Below are positions 44,356-55,704 of a DNA stretch of 64,000 bases, one piece after another. The number at the start of each line of letters is the position of its first letter. The first letter of the stretch is position 1. This DNA comes from Gautieria morchelliformis (taxonomy: Eukaryota; Basidiomycota; Agaricomycetes; Gomphales; Gomphaceae), in NCBI GenBank assembly GCA_015179125.1, contig WHVA01000564.1:1-64000 (forward strand). The letters run 5' to 3'. Position numbers and translations under genes: made by a program. The notes beneath the pieces are model-generated. The model saw only the letters and a list, made by a program, of their open reading frames with translations, searched no databases and had not been told where the DNA came from.

Positions 44356-45616
44356 TGTCAAGATTGGTTTTTAGGCGTTAATATCGTGTATTAGTGAACA
44401 CAGTGAATGCCCGAATAACTTGTGCGAATAAGTATGCCGTTCGGCGAATAGGTGAACCAATGAATGTCCACAAGATAAGAGGGTTGCCCGAACAGAGCTC
44501 GCCCTATCTACAGTCGTAGCGAAATGGCCCGTGGCACTTGACGATGTAACGTGCAAGGTGTCACGGAAGGGTTGTCTAAGTAGCGACAATCCCTTCGCCG
44601 GCGAAGGTACTCCTTCGGAGCCCTTCACCAACAGCACAGAAAATGGTTCGAAGGCTAAGGTAACGAAGATGAAGTATGAGAACTCACCAGTGATGCCTAA
44701 GTCCTCTGCTGGTCGAAGATAGAAATCTCCAAGAGAAGGCTCAAGACGATGATCACAGTGAGGTCAAGTTTGCACAAGATGGACGATGTATGATAATTGA
44801 ACTGGGGAATATACATGCGAATGCAAACTACTTATATTGAATGCTCGTAAGGTATTAGCGAATAGGAAAGAGGCTGTCGTGAGTCAGGGTTGGATAGGGG
44901 TGCGCAGTCATGATACTAAGTAGATGGAATAAACATACAATAGAGTGAGGGAAGAGTGCGAACATGAAACGACGGAGAGTAAAGGGAGCGAAGGCACTTA
45001 TGGACAAAACCATGTCTTGGGACCCGCATACATGCTACCCTGCACGGACTCCTTGTCTACTGGGTTGATCCCACATGACTTACAGAAGGGACGTCCCGCG
45101 AACACACTTTGGCCATATGAACACCCAAAGGGGTTGGACTAAGAAGCTGATGGGACTAGTGTTAAGCCATCATACCGGATAGGGGACGTCGATCGTGTTT
45201 GATGGCGTGCCTGCTGGCGAATGATGCGAGCAGCGAATAGTAGTTCGGCGAATGCAATGAAGGGCTAATGGAGAGGACATAGGGGAGGAGTGGTCGAAGT
45301 GAGGGGCGAAGGTGGAGAAGGTATGGCGAAAGGGGCAACGGGGATAACAAGGTGCAGGAAATACACAAGCCATGACACTCCGATCATAGGAACACCATCG
45401 AAAGAGGGTTGGGCAGGGGAGGTGATAAGACCAGTGATGAACCACCAAGTGGGTCCGAAGACGTTGATCGTGCGTTGATGATGTGGCTATGGCGAGTGGC
45501 GCGAACAGCGAAGATCGATCGCCGAACAGAACGAGGGCGATCGGAGCGAACATGGAAGTGGAGTGAGGAATGGGAGGACAGAGTGTGCACGTATGGGAAA
45601 TAAACGGGTCATGACA
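44356..45616 (-). mobile_element. Solo LTR H1
   Basis: 1,261 bp. On this strand it starts TGTCAAGATTGG and ends CATGACA, with a perfect target duplication TATCT on both sides (44351-44355, 45617-45621). It is homologous, in opposite orientation, to 48363-49392. TG...CA ends, a 5-bp duplication and no coding interior fit a solo LTR of a large-LTR element absent from the window. Confidence 0.85.
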
Positions 45617-45713
45617 TATCTGTCCCAGATATGTTTGCCAATTGACTGCCGTCATTCTCCTTCTCGAAAATCCTGACAGATGGAGATGGGGAGTGTCCTT
45701 GCTTCTGCCTAGG

Positions 45714-46510
45714 TCACTGGCATATCACCATGGCATCTCGCATAGACTCACCCGCATCCTTCGCCGTGTTCTGGGCCTGTTGATTAGATAGTTAATAGAC
45801 AATATATATCATGAACAAAGCCCTTCACTTACCTGTTTTTCATGCTCCTTCTGATCCTCCTTGGTCCCTTTCGCCTCCAACTTGAGATGCTGCACGGCAT
45901 CCAGCTTCCCTGAGACCAAGGCGAACAGGGCTGGGTCGCGCTCCCACTCTTTACCAAGAGCAGACTGGGGAGTCTTAGTCCCCCCACCCTACTCTCTTCT
46001 AGTCAGCACACAAAGATAGATAAAATAAAAATGCTAGGACGCACCTCCACCCAAGCGAGCAGTGATGCCACCTTGTTCTTGAGTGTGTCTGACTCACGGT
46101 TCAGGCAACACCCATTCTCTTGCACATGCCTAGCCACTTCTTTCCAGTGTTCCCCAAGCTTCGCACGTGGTGCCATGTACAGGTTGACCTCAATCACAGC
46201 GTGGAGGAGTTGGTCAAGGTCACACAAAGAAAATGCTTCACGTGCCTTGCGTGAAGATATGGGTTGTGACCCAAGACCCTTAGACGACGCGTCCAACCCG
46301 GTGTTCAATGACTCGTCAGGTGTGCTAGGGGGTGCAGCGACAGAGGTAACAAGGGAGGGGGCAACAGCCGGTGGATGGGGCGCGTTAGTAGAGTTCGAGA
46401 AAAGGGCAGGAACAATCCTTTCCTCAATCCCACCTGCTTGTGATGTGATCGGAGTGCTAGGGGTGTTATAAAAGACAGCGGGTGGGATAGGCTGCATACT
46501 CACATCGACG
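45714..46510 (-). CDS. Myb/SANT-like DNA-binding protein, small
   Basis: Three exons fit GT-AG rules: ~46510-46045, 45988-45833 and 45776-45714, with 56-nt introns. After a low-complexity start (QPIPPAVFYNTPSTPITS) the core reads LDQLLHAVIEVNLYMAPRAKLGEHWKEVARHV, a trihelix/Myb-like helical pattern with the spaced aromatic residues Y, W and later W in LLAWVE. The second exon (ALGKEWERDPALFALVSGKLDAV) and the third (NTAKDAGESMRDAMVICQ) complete a helical, acidic/basic C-terminus. Such domains occur in basidiomycete transcription-factor-like and transposon-derived proteins. No ATG is certain: the frame extends past the Met in DVSMQPIPP to a GTG at 46560. Lies between two retroelement insertions. 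Confidence 0.5.
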
Positions 46511-46678
46511 TCGTGGGTGTGGGCTGGAATGGACGCGTGGGTGTGGGCTGGAGTGGACACGCATGTGATAATATTTTCTCACGCACCTGTAGGATAGGAT
46601 TAGCAGTTCGGTGTAGTTCGCAACTAATATCTATTACAAACTAATATTGTCTAATAACGATCTTACTAGTACTGGCTA

Positions 46679-46881
46679 TGTTGGAGTCAGGGCCGGTAAG
46701 CGTTGAACGCAGGGCCAAGTAGGTTATGGAAGGGTTTATCATCATCTAGTAATATAGCATTACTGGCCTCAGTCAAGTTTGACCGAGGCCCTATATCTAC
46801 CCGCTCCACAGTCACTAACCCCTCAGTGAACTGACCGTTCACTGAGACTCTACTCATAATAGACTGCGCATAACCGCTACA
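46679..46881 (+). repeat. 5' LTR of element G
   Basis: 203 bp, partner 52171-52373. Contains an internal inverted repeat, GCCTC(A/G)GTCAA ... TTGACCGAGGC, around 46770, and another around GTGAACTGACC / GTTCACTGAG. Confidence 0.93.
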
Positions 46882-48362
46882 GGTTATGGGCCCCGCAGAG
46901 CCCACAACGTCTACCTCCACCTCCAAGTCGTTCATCGTCCCGAAGCTGGCCAGGGACGGCATGAACTGGGTCACCTGGAAAAGCCAGACGTTAGCTACAC
47001 TGGCGGCGACCCATGGTGCGAAGCGTCACCTCGAAGGGACTGCTCGGATCCCTCGCACGATCCCGACGTACCCTGATGGCCACGTACTCACAGACAAGGA
47101 GGAAGAGGACCTAGAGGAACTTGAGAAACGCTGGGATGACTACAATCAGCGTGAGGCAGCGATAATGGCACAAATATTTACCACTGTCCCCGATAGCGTC
47201 CTCATCGAAGTCCGCAACCTAGCTACGGCAAAGGAGGTCTGGGAGGCCGTATGTGCAAAGCATGAGACAAGGGCACTCACGGTCAAAGTCGACATGCGAC
47301 GACGCATGTACGAGCTGAAGTGGGAGGATGAATTGAACGTCCACACACATCTAGAGTCCCTCATGAGAATGCAGGAGCAACTCGCAGGGATGAACGTGGG
47401 ACTCACCGATGATGACCTGGTCACCGTCATCCTTGGCTCGCTCCCGAAGTCGTATCGGCCGCTCATCAATGCGATAATGATGTCAGCGACACATGCAAAG
47501 GCAAGACTCGAGCTGGACCAGGTGGTCAGCACTCTAATCGACAAGTTCGAGCGATTAGCAATTGAGGAACGACAATTGAAGGCGAGTGAGAACGCACTCA
47601 CGGTGGTCAAAAATCGTGGAAAGCACCAGCCACGCAGCAGTAGTTCCAACACCACGCGGACAGATGTGGAATGTTGGAAGTGTGGCAAAAAGGGGAATAT
47701 CAAAGCGGATTGTCATTCTAAAGGCAAGAAAAAGGAGAAGAAGGATGGGGATAAGAAAGGAGGCGACTCGGTGAACGCAGCGGTAGAGGGTGAGGATTTT
47801 GCCTTTACCACAACGCTCGCTGGGACCGCGCTTTGCTGGGAATGAGTCGGTCAATGGGACAAGAAGTCGACGTTTACAACTCGGGCGCGTCAGGTCATAT
47901 GTCGCCGAGTAGCCATTGCTTCATCACCTTCGACGAGATCACGCCACGAACGGTCACTGCCGCAGACAAGACAGTCTTCAAGGCTACCGGGATAGGTAGC
48001 ATGAAGGTCGGGATACCTAACGGTAGAACAACAACGCACGTTACCTTGAAGGACGTGCTGTACTGTCCCGACCTCGTGTTTATGCTCGTCTCCCTAACAC
48101 GATGCGACACGGCTGGCTACTCGGTTCTACTCAAGGATCAGAAGTGCTTAATTCGAGACAAGAAAGGGACGTTACTTGGACAAATCCCACTCTCGAATGG
48201 TCTGTATAAAGTAGAACACCAGTCTACTGCAGCGGCAGCGAGTACTACACGGAAAGTAGTCACATTGGACAAGTTACACCGCCGGATGGGACACATATCT
48301 CCCCAGGCCGCTCGCAAGCTCATCCGAGACCGAGTCGTCACTGGACTGGATCTTGACATGGC

Positions 48363-49392
48363 TGTCATGACCGGTTTATTTCTCCTACCGCGCTACCTCT
48401 ATGTTCCCCCTCGTCACTCCCTAGCATCTTTGCCAGAGTTCGCCGCACCTACCGACCACTTCCCCTTCACATCCACTCTATCCGCTGTTCGCCCCATTCT
48501 CCGAACCACTATTCGCTGCTCGCACATTTCGTCAGCAGGCACGCCATCGAATATGATCGATACCATTTACCCAGAATGATGGTTCATCATTAACCCCATC
48601 ATCTTCTTAATCCAACCCCATTGGGTGTTCGTATGGCCAAAGTGTGATCGCAGGATGTCCCTTCCATAGGCCGTGCGAGATCAACCCAGTAAACGAAGAG
48701 CCCGTGCAGGGTAGCATGTATGCAGGTCCCAAGACATGGTTTTGTCCATAAGTGCCTTCGCTCCCTTTACTCTCCGTCTTTTCATGTTCGCATTCTCCCC
48801 TCACTCTATTGTATGTTTATTCCATCTACCTAGTATCATGACTGCGCACCCTATCCAACCCTGACTTGTGGCGGCCTCTTTCCTATTCGCTGATACCTTA
48901 CGAGCATTCGATCTAAGTAGTTTCCATTCGCATGTATATTCCCCAGTTCAATTATCATACGTCGTCCATCTTGTGCAAACTTGACCTCACTGTGATCATC
49001 GTCTTGAGCCTCCCCTTGAAGATTTCTATCTTCAACCAGCCAAGGACTTAGGCATCACTGGTGAGTTCTCATACTTCATCTTCGTTACCTTAGCCTTCGA
49101 ACTACTTCCTGTGCTGTTGGTGAAGGGCTCTGAAGGAGCACCTTCGCCAGCGAAGGGACCGTCGAAACTTAGACAGCCCTTCCACGATATCTTGCACGTT
49201 ACGTCGTCAAGTGCTGCGAGCTATTTCGCTACGACTGTAGATAGGGCGAGCCCCGTTCAGGCAACCCTCTTGTTTCATGAACATTCATCGGTTCACCTAT
49301 TCGCCGAACAGCATACTTATTCACACGAGTTATTCGGGCATTCGCTGTGTTCACTAATACACAATATTAACGCCTAAAAACCAATCTTGACA
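48363..49392 (+). mobile_element. Solo LTR H2, inside element G
   Basis: 1,030 bp, TGTCATGACC...TCTTGACA, with the perfect target duplication ATGGC (48358-48362 and 49393-49397). It interrupts G just before its integrase zinc region. Same family as H1 in reverse orientation; H1 is ~230 bp longer, mostly in its CATGACA-side half. Confidence 0.88.
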
Positions 49393-52170
49393 ATGGCGAG
49401 TCAGCCAGGCCTTTGCACGGAGTGTGCACAAGCCAAACCTACCCGAAAACCCGTCCCACAGAAACGGGAGGGACCGCAAGCCACCAAATTCAGCGAAAAG
49501 GTGCACTTGGACGTCTGGGGCCCCGCAAACCCCCAGAGCTACGATGGAAAAGACTATTTCATCAGTTTCACCGACGACTATAACTGCTGGACTTACCTGG
49601 TACCAATGGCTAGGAAGAGCGACGCCTTCAACTGCTACAAGCAGTATGAGGCGTGGGTTGAGACGCAATATAACGTGAAGATAAAACACTTACAGACTGA
49701 CCGCGGGGGAGAATACCTCTCCGACGCATTCATGGCCCACCTGAAGTCAAAAGGGACGACCCGGAGCCTCACGGTGGACGATACCCCTGAAGAAAACGGC
49801 GTATCAGAGCGACTGAACCGCACGTTGCTAGAACACGCACATGCGATGCTCCTAGCAGCTGGATTACCGAAGTTCCTGTGGACGGAATCGGTACAGCACG
49901 CGGTCTGGCTGAAAAACCGGACTTCGACGGGTGCGCTCAACAGCAGAACGCCATATGAGGTTGTACACGGCGTGAAGCCAGACCTCACCGACTTACCAGA
50001 ATGGGGTACTAGAGTATTTGTCCTGAAGGAAAGCAGCGGCAAGCTAGACTCGAAGGCGGATGAAGGAAAGTGGGTGGGGTACAGCGATGAGAGCAAAGGG
50101 CACAGGGTTTACTGGCCCGGGAAACACCGTGTCACAGTGGAAAGGAACGTCACATTTGACGCCCTTGTACTTGTGACCCCCAACGACGATCTGACTGAGG
50201 GGGAGCCATCCACCCTAGGCACTCAGAATGCCGTCGGCGGCGTTCCCGCTTCTCACACACTCCACCAGCACCCACCACTACAACCCCCAGACCCGGTAGC
50301 AGACCCCGCAGACACCGGGCAGATTGACCCCCTCGAAGGATTCAAGGCTGCGGATCTCCCAGCAGACCTGCCCCAAGGAAGGGGCCACCGCACGCGGAAA
50401 CCGTCCGCATACGTGTGGGGGATCGCAGATGGCGCGGGCAGCAGCACAGGCTGCCCACACGCGCCCGCGTATCCCCGAGGTCTGCCGATGCCCACCAGCA
50501 ACTCAGCCCTAGTCGCGCTGACAGGGGGCACAGGAAACATTGCCAGAGCTGAGGGGGAGTCCAGTCAACCCACTAGGCACACGATGGCCGCCGCAGCGCA
50601 CAGTCCAGGGCCTGACCTGACAAACCTTGACGACGCCCATTCCTGTGCTGACTGGCCGCTGTGGGACGCGTCGATCAGGCGGGAGTTGGACCAACACGCG
50701 GCACTGCGCACCTGGGACCTCGTCGAAGCCCCAGATGGTGTGAACATCGTAGGGAGCAGGCTCATGTTCCACTACAAGCACGACGCGGAGGGAAAGGTTG
50801 TAGATCGAAAAACTAGGCTCGTCGCGCAAGGATTCTCACAGGCACAGGGAATTGACTACAACGAGACCTTCTCTCCCACAGCAAAGCTCTCTGCCATCCG
50901 AATAATCACAGCCATCGCAGTCCGGAACGACTGGGAACTCGAACAAACTGATATAGATGGCGCCTACTTGAATGCACCGATCACGGAGACTATATACATA
51001 CGACAGGCGAGGGGATATGAAGCCCCTGGGAAGGAGCATGAGGTTTGCCGGCTCAACCGTGCGATATACGGGTTGAAGCAATCCGGCAGAGAATAGTATG
51101 ACACGCTACGTGGATTCATGAACCAGTTCGGCTTCACGCGCTGAGACGGAACACGCAGCGTTTCACAGATATGCTGGACGGGATGCGCTTATTGTTACGG
51201 TCAACGTCGACAATCTGACTATGGCCGGAAGCTCGAAGAACGCAATTCTTGAGTTCAAGAACGAGCTACGTATGGTCCTCAAAATCAAGGACTTGGGCAA
51301 TCTGCATTGGTTATTGGGTATAGAGGTGAAACGGGTGCGCGAGACGCGCACAATATCCTTCTCACAACGTGCTTACATCGAGAGAATTCTCAAGAGGTTC
51401 AGCTTGCAGGATGCGAATGCCCTGAGCATGCCGCTCGACCTGCACCACAAGCTATCCCTATCCCAATCGCCCACCACCCTCGCGAACACCTAGAAATGCA
51501 CGCCGTACCGTACAGGGAAGCTATTGGCTCACTTACGCGGCACTGGGCACGTGCCCTGACATTGCGTTCGCAGTGTCGTTTCTAGCCCAGTTCATGCAGG
51601 ACCCCGGGAGGCCGCATTGGGAGGCGGTCAAACGTGTTTTTTGTTACTTGAAGAGCACGAAGGACGTGGCCCTGACTATTGGCGGATCCTGCAGGGGACT
51701 AGAGGCGTTTTCTGACGCTGACTGGGCATCACAGGAACACCGACACTCGATCTCGGGGTACGTGTTCACAATCGATGGAGGCGCTGTGTCTTGGAGTTCC
51801 AAGAAGCAGCCGATCGTCGCGTTGTCAACAACAGAGGCGGAATACGTCGCAGCAACTCATGCCGCGAAGGAGGCTTTGTGGATACGTGCCTTCCTGGCAG
51901 AGATCACCCGACCACTCAGCCAGCCCGTCACCATCCACCTCGACAACCTCACTGCGATATCTATCACAAAGAATGACGAGTATCACCCGAGGACCAAGCA
52001 TATCGACATACGATATCACTTCATACGTCACGCAGTACAGAGACAGTTACTGTACATCGACTACATACCGACAGATGACATGGCCGCCGACTTATTCACT
52101 AAAGCCCTCCCCCGACACAAGGTTCTACACCTGAACGCCCTACTTGGTCTATGTTCGGCTTAAGGGGGAG

Positions 52171-52373
52171 TGTTGGAGTCAGGGCCGGTAAGCGTTGAAC
52201 GCAGGGCCAAGTAGGTTATGGAAGGGTTTATCATCATCTAGTAATATAGCATTACTGGCCTCGGTCAAGTTTGACCGAGGCCCTATATCTACCCGCTCCA
52301 CAGTCGCTAACCCCTCAGTGAACTGACCGTTCACTGAGACTCTACTCATAATAGACTGCGCATAACCGCTACA
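52171..52373 (+). repeat. 3' LTR of element G
   Basis: 203 bp; followed by target duplication GGCTA, then by the PIF1-like fragment. Confidence 0.93.
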
Positions 52374-52429
52374 GGCTATATTTGCACAACCCTCCCCAAC
52401 CCACTACACTCACTCGCCCCCAGCCTCTA

Positions 52430-52680
52430 GCTGATATATATGCTAAATGAGATGCGGTTTGGGCGTCTTAGTCAAGCATCAATCGCCAGGTTCAAGGCCC
52501 TATCTCGTCCAGTGAGCTATGAGGATGGGATTGTGCCTACTGAACTGTGCGTCCCGGCGTCCTAGTTAGTCTGTCAAACTCACATTCCTACAGCTTCCCT
52601 CGCCGTGATGATGTCGATCGCGCGAACAAGGCACGTATGCAAACCCTACGACTCGGGGAGATGCATACGTATATTTTTTA
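52430..52680 (+). pseudogene. PIF1-like helicase fragment
   Basis: Reads YMLNEMRFGRLSQASI, LSRPVSYEDGIVPTEL and, after an intron (GTGCGT to TACAG, about 52546-52593), FPRRDDVDRANKARMQTL. These match the fungal PIF1/Helitron-type helicase stretch MLNExRFGxL...LSRPV.YEDGI.PTELFP.R..VD.AN..R. Only about 60 codons remain; the frame then runs into a T-rich microsatellite (TATTTTTT units near 52672). The source may be a Helitron or a host PIF1 copy. Element G inserted ~55 bp upstream. Not functional. Confidence 0.65.
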
Positions 52681-52855
52681 TTTTTTATTTTTTATATCCA
52701 TTTTTGTCTATTGGGGCCGTGCCCTATGTAAGACGAAGCATACACTATTCTCCTCCTCTCTGGTGTACTATCCCCAACTCTTTATCTGCGTCCCTAATTT
52801 GTCCGTGCCTTTGTAAAGCGAGGTTTAGGGCTCCGTGCGGGCTTGTTCCAATATT

Positions 52856-53221
52856 ATTTCCCGTTCTCCACCAGGTTGACGTCTCTGAACATTTGTCTAA
52901 ATCTTCCCGTGGTGTTGATGTATTGGAAGAGTGGCGCCATTGCTTTTGGCCTGTTCAGGAGTGTGGCTACCGAGCTGGCGCCACGTTTTAGCTTCTTCTC
53001 AAGTTGCTGTCTATGTGTTTGTATTCTGGGCACTACGGTATCAGGAAATGGTGGACCGTTTCGTCGCGGCTGAAGCACGCCTCGCACGTCGGTGTTTCCG
53101 CTTTGCCTATCCTGAAGAGGTGTTTATTGAGTGGGGCATGTCTTGTGCGTGATTGGATTAGTAGCGAACTGTGGCGCCGCGCTAGCCCTGCGCTAAGCTT
53201 CATGTAGGACGTCGACGGCAT
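52856..53221 (-). mobile_element. LINE fragment (3' end of ORF2)
   Basis: Starts KLSAGLARRHSSLLIQSRTRHAPLNKHLFRIG, the C-terminal RNase H / linker region of fungal Tad-type LINE reverse transcriptases, followed by the zinc motif CEACFSRDETVHHFL (CxxC...HxxxC-like; the final Cys expected after HHFL is replaced by Ile-Pro and a stop). A frame change near 53035 leads to the last block KAMAPLFQYINTTGRFRQMF, the usual C-terminus, ending VNLVENGK. 5' truncation is typical of LINE copies. No poly-A tail or target duplication could be fixed. Confidence 0.7.
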
Positions 53222-53229
53222 CGAGGGGT

Positions 53230-53655
53230 CGATTCGGTGGGCATTCTGGCTTCGATCCCTCTAAGGTTAAATAAATGACCATTTTACACTTGGTGCTGGA
53301 GCTGACTTTGCGTCTCTAGGTTCAAGCGCACCCAAAGGTTGCAAAATGGAGCATAACGCTTGAATCCATCGCGAACGCATGAGGTTTCTGCAAACTATCT
53401 TTTCTTGCACATTGGGCCCAGATGGCATTCATATTCCCATCAAAACGCCTTTGAGGTCAGCCAAACTGTATAAACACCGCGCTGATGAGGTCAACTAGGA
53501 AGTTTTGAAGTTTATACTCGTAATTGCAAGTATTTGTGTCAAATACCCTGTCGTACTTGCATTGCACAAGATGTACATAGCCCATATGTGCACCGCAATA
53601 GTTCATACATATATCGACAGGCATGTTTTTTCAACTACATGGCCAATAGTTGCGC
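53230..53655. other. Intergenic region, no gene seen
   Basis: Nothing supported on either strand; it would hold the 3' flank of the minus-strand gene that follows. Confidence 0.5.
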
Positions 53656-53660
53656 TCCCC

Positions 53661-55289
53661 CTACGAGAGGTGCATTTTCCGCAGCAGGCCTGCAGGCATC
53701 TTCACAAGCCATGCTTTGGCCTCGCCCTCCGCTGGCCAGGCGTCCACGTCCACGAAAGACACAGTCAATATGTCCCCTCCGGACCACTGAACCCCAAACC
53801 TCGGCCAGAAACCGCTTAGATCCTCCGCCCGACCGAGATCAGACGGTGTGCCAGCCGCACCCTCAAGGAGGGAAGCCAGAGGTACATCGATGTGCGTCGG
53901 AGGACGATGGGGATCGCTGAAGTTCAAGAAACGCAAGATCGCCAAAGAGGGGTGCTGAGATGCCGGATCTACGTCGGATATGGGGAATAAGGCGAGATGT
54001 TTGGACAGTACTGGGGATAGCTCCAGTCCGCCAGGAGACTCGGCATAGCGCGTGAACGGTGTCGGGCCTGTTGCGGAAAAGATGATCGCCTCCGACACTC
54101 GGTCCGTAGGCGAGGCGTCGGAGATGAGGGACAAGAGCGTGGAAGCTCGTAAGAAGAATTGACGGGGAGTTTCACTGCCATGGGTGACTTCAGTAGAAGT
54201 AATGTGATCCATGACAAAGATCCGACCTGCAGTAGATCATCACGGACATGATATCGGATTGAGAGGTCGACGTATTGTCTCTGGAAATAAATGCAGTCGT
54301 CATTCCGGTGTATGCCCAATTCTCACAGATTGTGACTTCTAGGACGCGTGGCAAATCTCGACCAAATTTCAGGTCGTCCTGGTCTGCTTCAGAGGAGACC
54401 CTCGAGGCGTTCAAGTCGAAAGCATCGAGGGAAAAAATTGCTTCTCCGCGGTCTAAAGCGCTTTCAGACAGCCGGAGGACTAAGGTGTCCGAGAGGAAAG
54501 TGTAGTCAAGGATTTGCCTGTCGTGATATTCATATCGATCAGTACTAGGCGATTCGTCTTCGTCTGCGTCCTCCTCTGTGTCGTCCTCCTCCCCCTCGCC
54601 TGAAAAGGCAGGCTCATCGTTTGGGTTTTCGTAACCCCGCTGGTTAGCTATTTCCCTGGGATCCTGGGTGTGGAATACTAACTCAGTGCTCAGACTAGCA
54701 CCAACCTAGGGACGGCCCACCCATGTCAATTCCTCGTGAAGAGTCCGCCAACGATCGTGGCTTCCAACGGGTGCTTGAAATATGGAGGCGACACAGCGTG
54801 GGCCAACAGTCATGACGATGGCCTTGTCCCCACTGGCACGAAGCCTCATGTGGACCGCGGGGAGTGGCACAGACAGCGCAGGGCCGACCTGACAAGCAGA
54901 AGCGAGCGAATACAGTCGTAGCGTATACCCATTCAACTGGCGTTCTGATGTCCACTTGTCCTCGCTCAGATCAAAGCGCCGTCGCCATTTCCTACGGAAC
55001 ACGTTCATATAAACGGAAGCGGTGAGCGCAGGGACGCCACTGACCTTGCCCATTGACTACCTGACGGGGTCCTCGATAGAATGAACAAGCTGTCATCAAA
55101 GGACGCGGCATCTGTGATTTCTTCTCCAGCGAAGTCGATTGTTGTCTCCGCCATCTCCAGTGTGCTGCGGTCAAAGGATATCAGGTGAAGGGTGGCTCCA
55201 TCATACGAGACGAATTGGCTGCTGGATGTAAACAAGATGCGAGTCTGCGGCGTGATGTTGACTTTCGCAGGAAAGAGTCGAGCGGCCAT
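53661..55289 (-). CDS. Unrecognised multi-exon protein with acidic middle
   Basis: First in-frame ATG gives MAARLFPAKVNITPQTRIL; the frame is open upstream (VNVCAPFTWVG), so an earlier exon is likely. Introns 54992-55044 and 54664-54720 fit well and keep the frame. The first exons alternate short hydrophobic strands and turns (FVSYDGATLHLISFDRSTLEM, DSLFILSR, IVMTVGPRCVASIFQAPVG), like propeller-type proteins. The third exon has a long acidic run (GEGEEDDTEEDADEDES) followed by strand-like sequence. The last part, after a junction near 54.23 kb that I could not place, runs FVMDHITSTEVTHGSE to LLRKMHLS. No family recognised; F-box-associated or WD-like proteins are candidates only by secondary-structure impression. 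Looks like a normal host gene. Confidence 0.5.
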
Positions 55290-55329
55290 GCCAACCCAGG
55301 TAAAGGGCGCACAGACGTTCACTCGAGCG

Positions 55330-55704
55330 ACGCCACCTTATAAGTAATGCTTCCAATCACGGGACCTCACGAGGCTAAAGCTTAAAGCCCTGCATGCCAC
55401 TAAGTACGGTATCTCCTTTGGACGTCGACTACAGTAAGGAACTTGTCACGCCGCTGATCGATACGCGTCACGTTGCAAAATTCATAGAGCACTTAGGAGG
55501 TCCCTTGATTAGGGTTTTGCTCGCATTCAGTACATGTGGGGTACGCGATACGTCAAGTGTGTTTACAAAGCCGTGTGTACAGTGTAGAAGCCTGCGGCTC
55601 CTTACGTTGAGATTCTGTGAAGGGCTCGCTTATGTCGATTGTATATACAGCCCCCCACGCCCCCTCTCTTAAAAATCCGCATGGCAAGACAAGCACGTAC
55701 CTGC
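55330..55704. other. Intergenic region between two minus-strand genes
   Basis: Holds the promoter of the downstream minus-strand gene and the 3' flank of the chimeric gene. A stretch CRALSFSL near 55.38 kb followed by a GTGAGG donor could be an upstream exon of the 53661-55289 gene. Confidence 0.35.

Larger units (their letters stand above)
46679..52373 (+). mobile_element. Ty1/copia element G (contains solo LTR H2)
   Basis: LTRs 46679-46881 and 52171-52373, 203 bp each, TGTTGGAG...CTACA, about two differences by eye; target duplication GGCTA on both sides. Primer site GGTTATGGGCCCC follows the 5' LTR; polypurine AAGGGGGAG precedes the 3' LTR. Parts: gag 46886-47845 with zinc-knuckle region (~47.67 kb); protease (YNSGASGHMSPSSH, ~47.88 kb); integrase (~49.4-50.0 kb, with PEENGVSERLNRTL); a Pro-rich linker; reverse transcriptase (~50.65-51.3 kb); RNase H (~51.7-52.15 kb, VTIHLDNLTAISI). 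Broken: about three or four breaks besides the H2 insertion. Young by LTR comparison. Confidence 0.92.

Noticed and set aside
47146-47703. Minus-strand open frame of ~185 aa
   Set aside because: Antisense to the gag of element G, which has the expected copia gag pattern.
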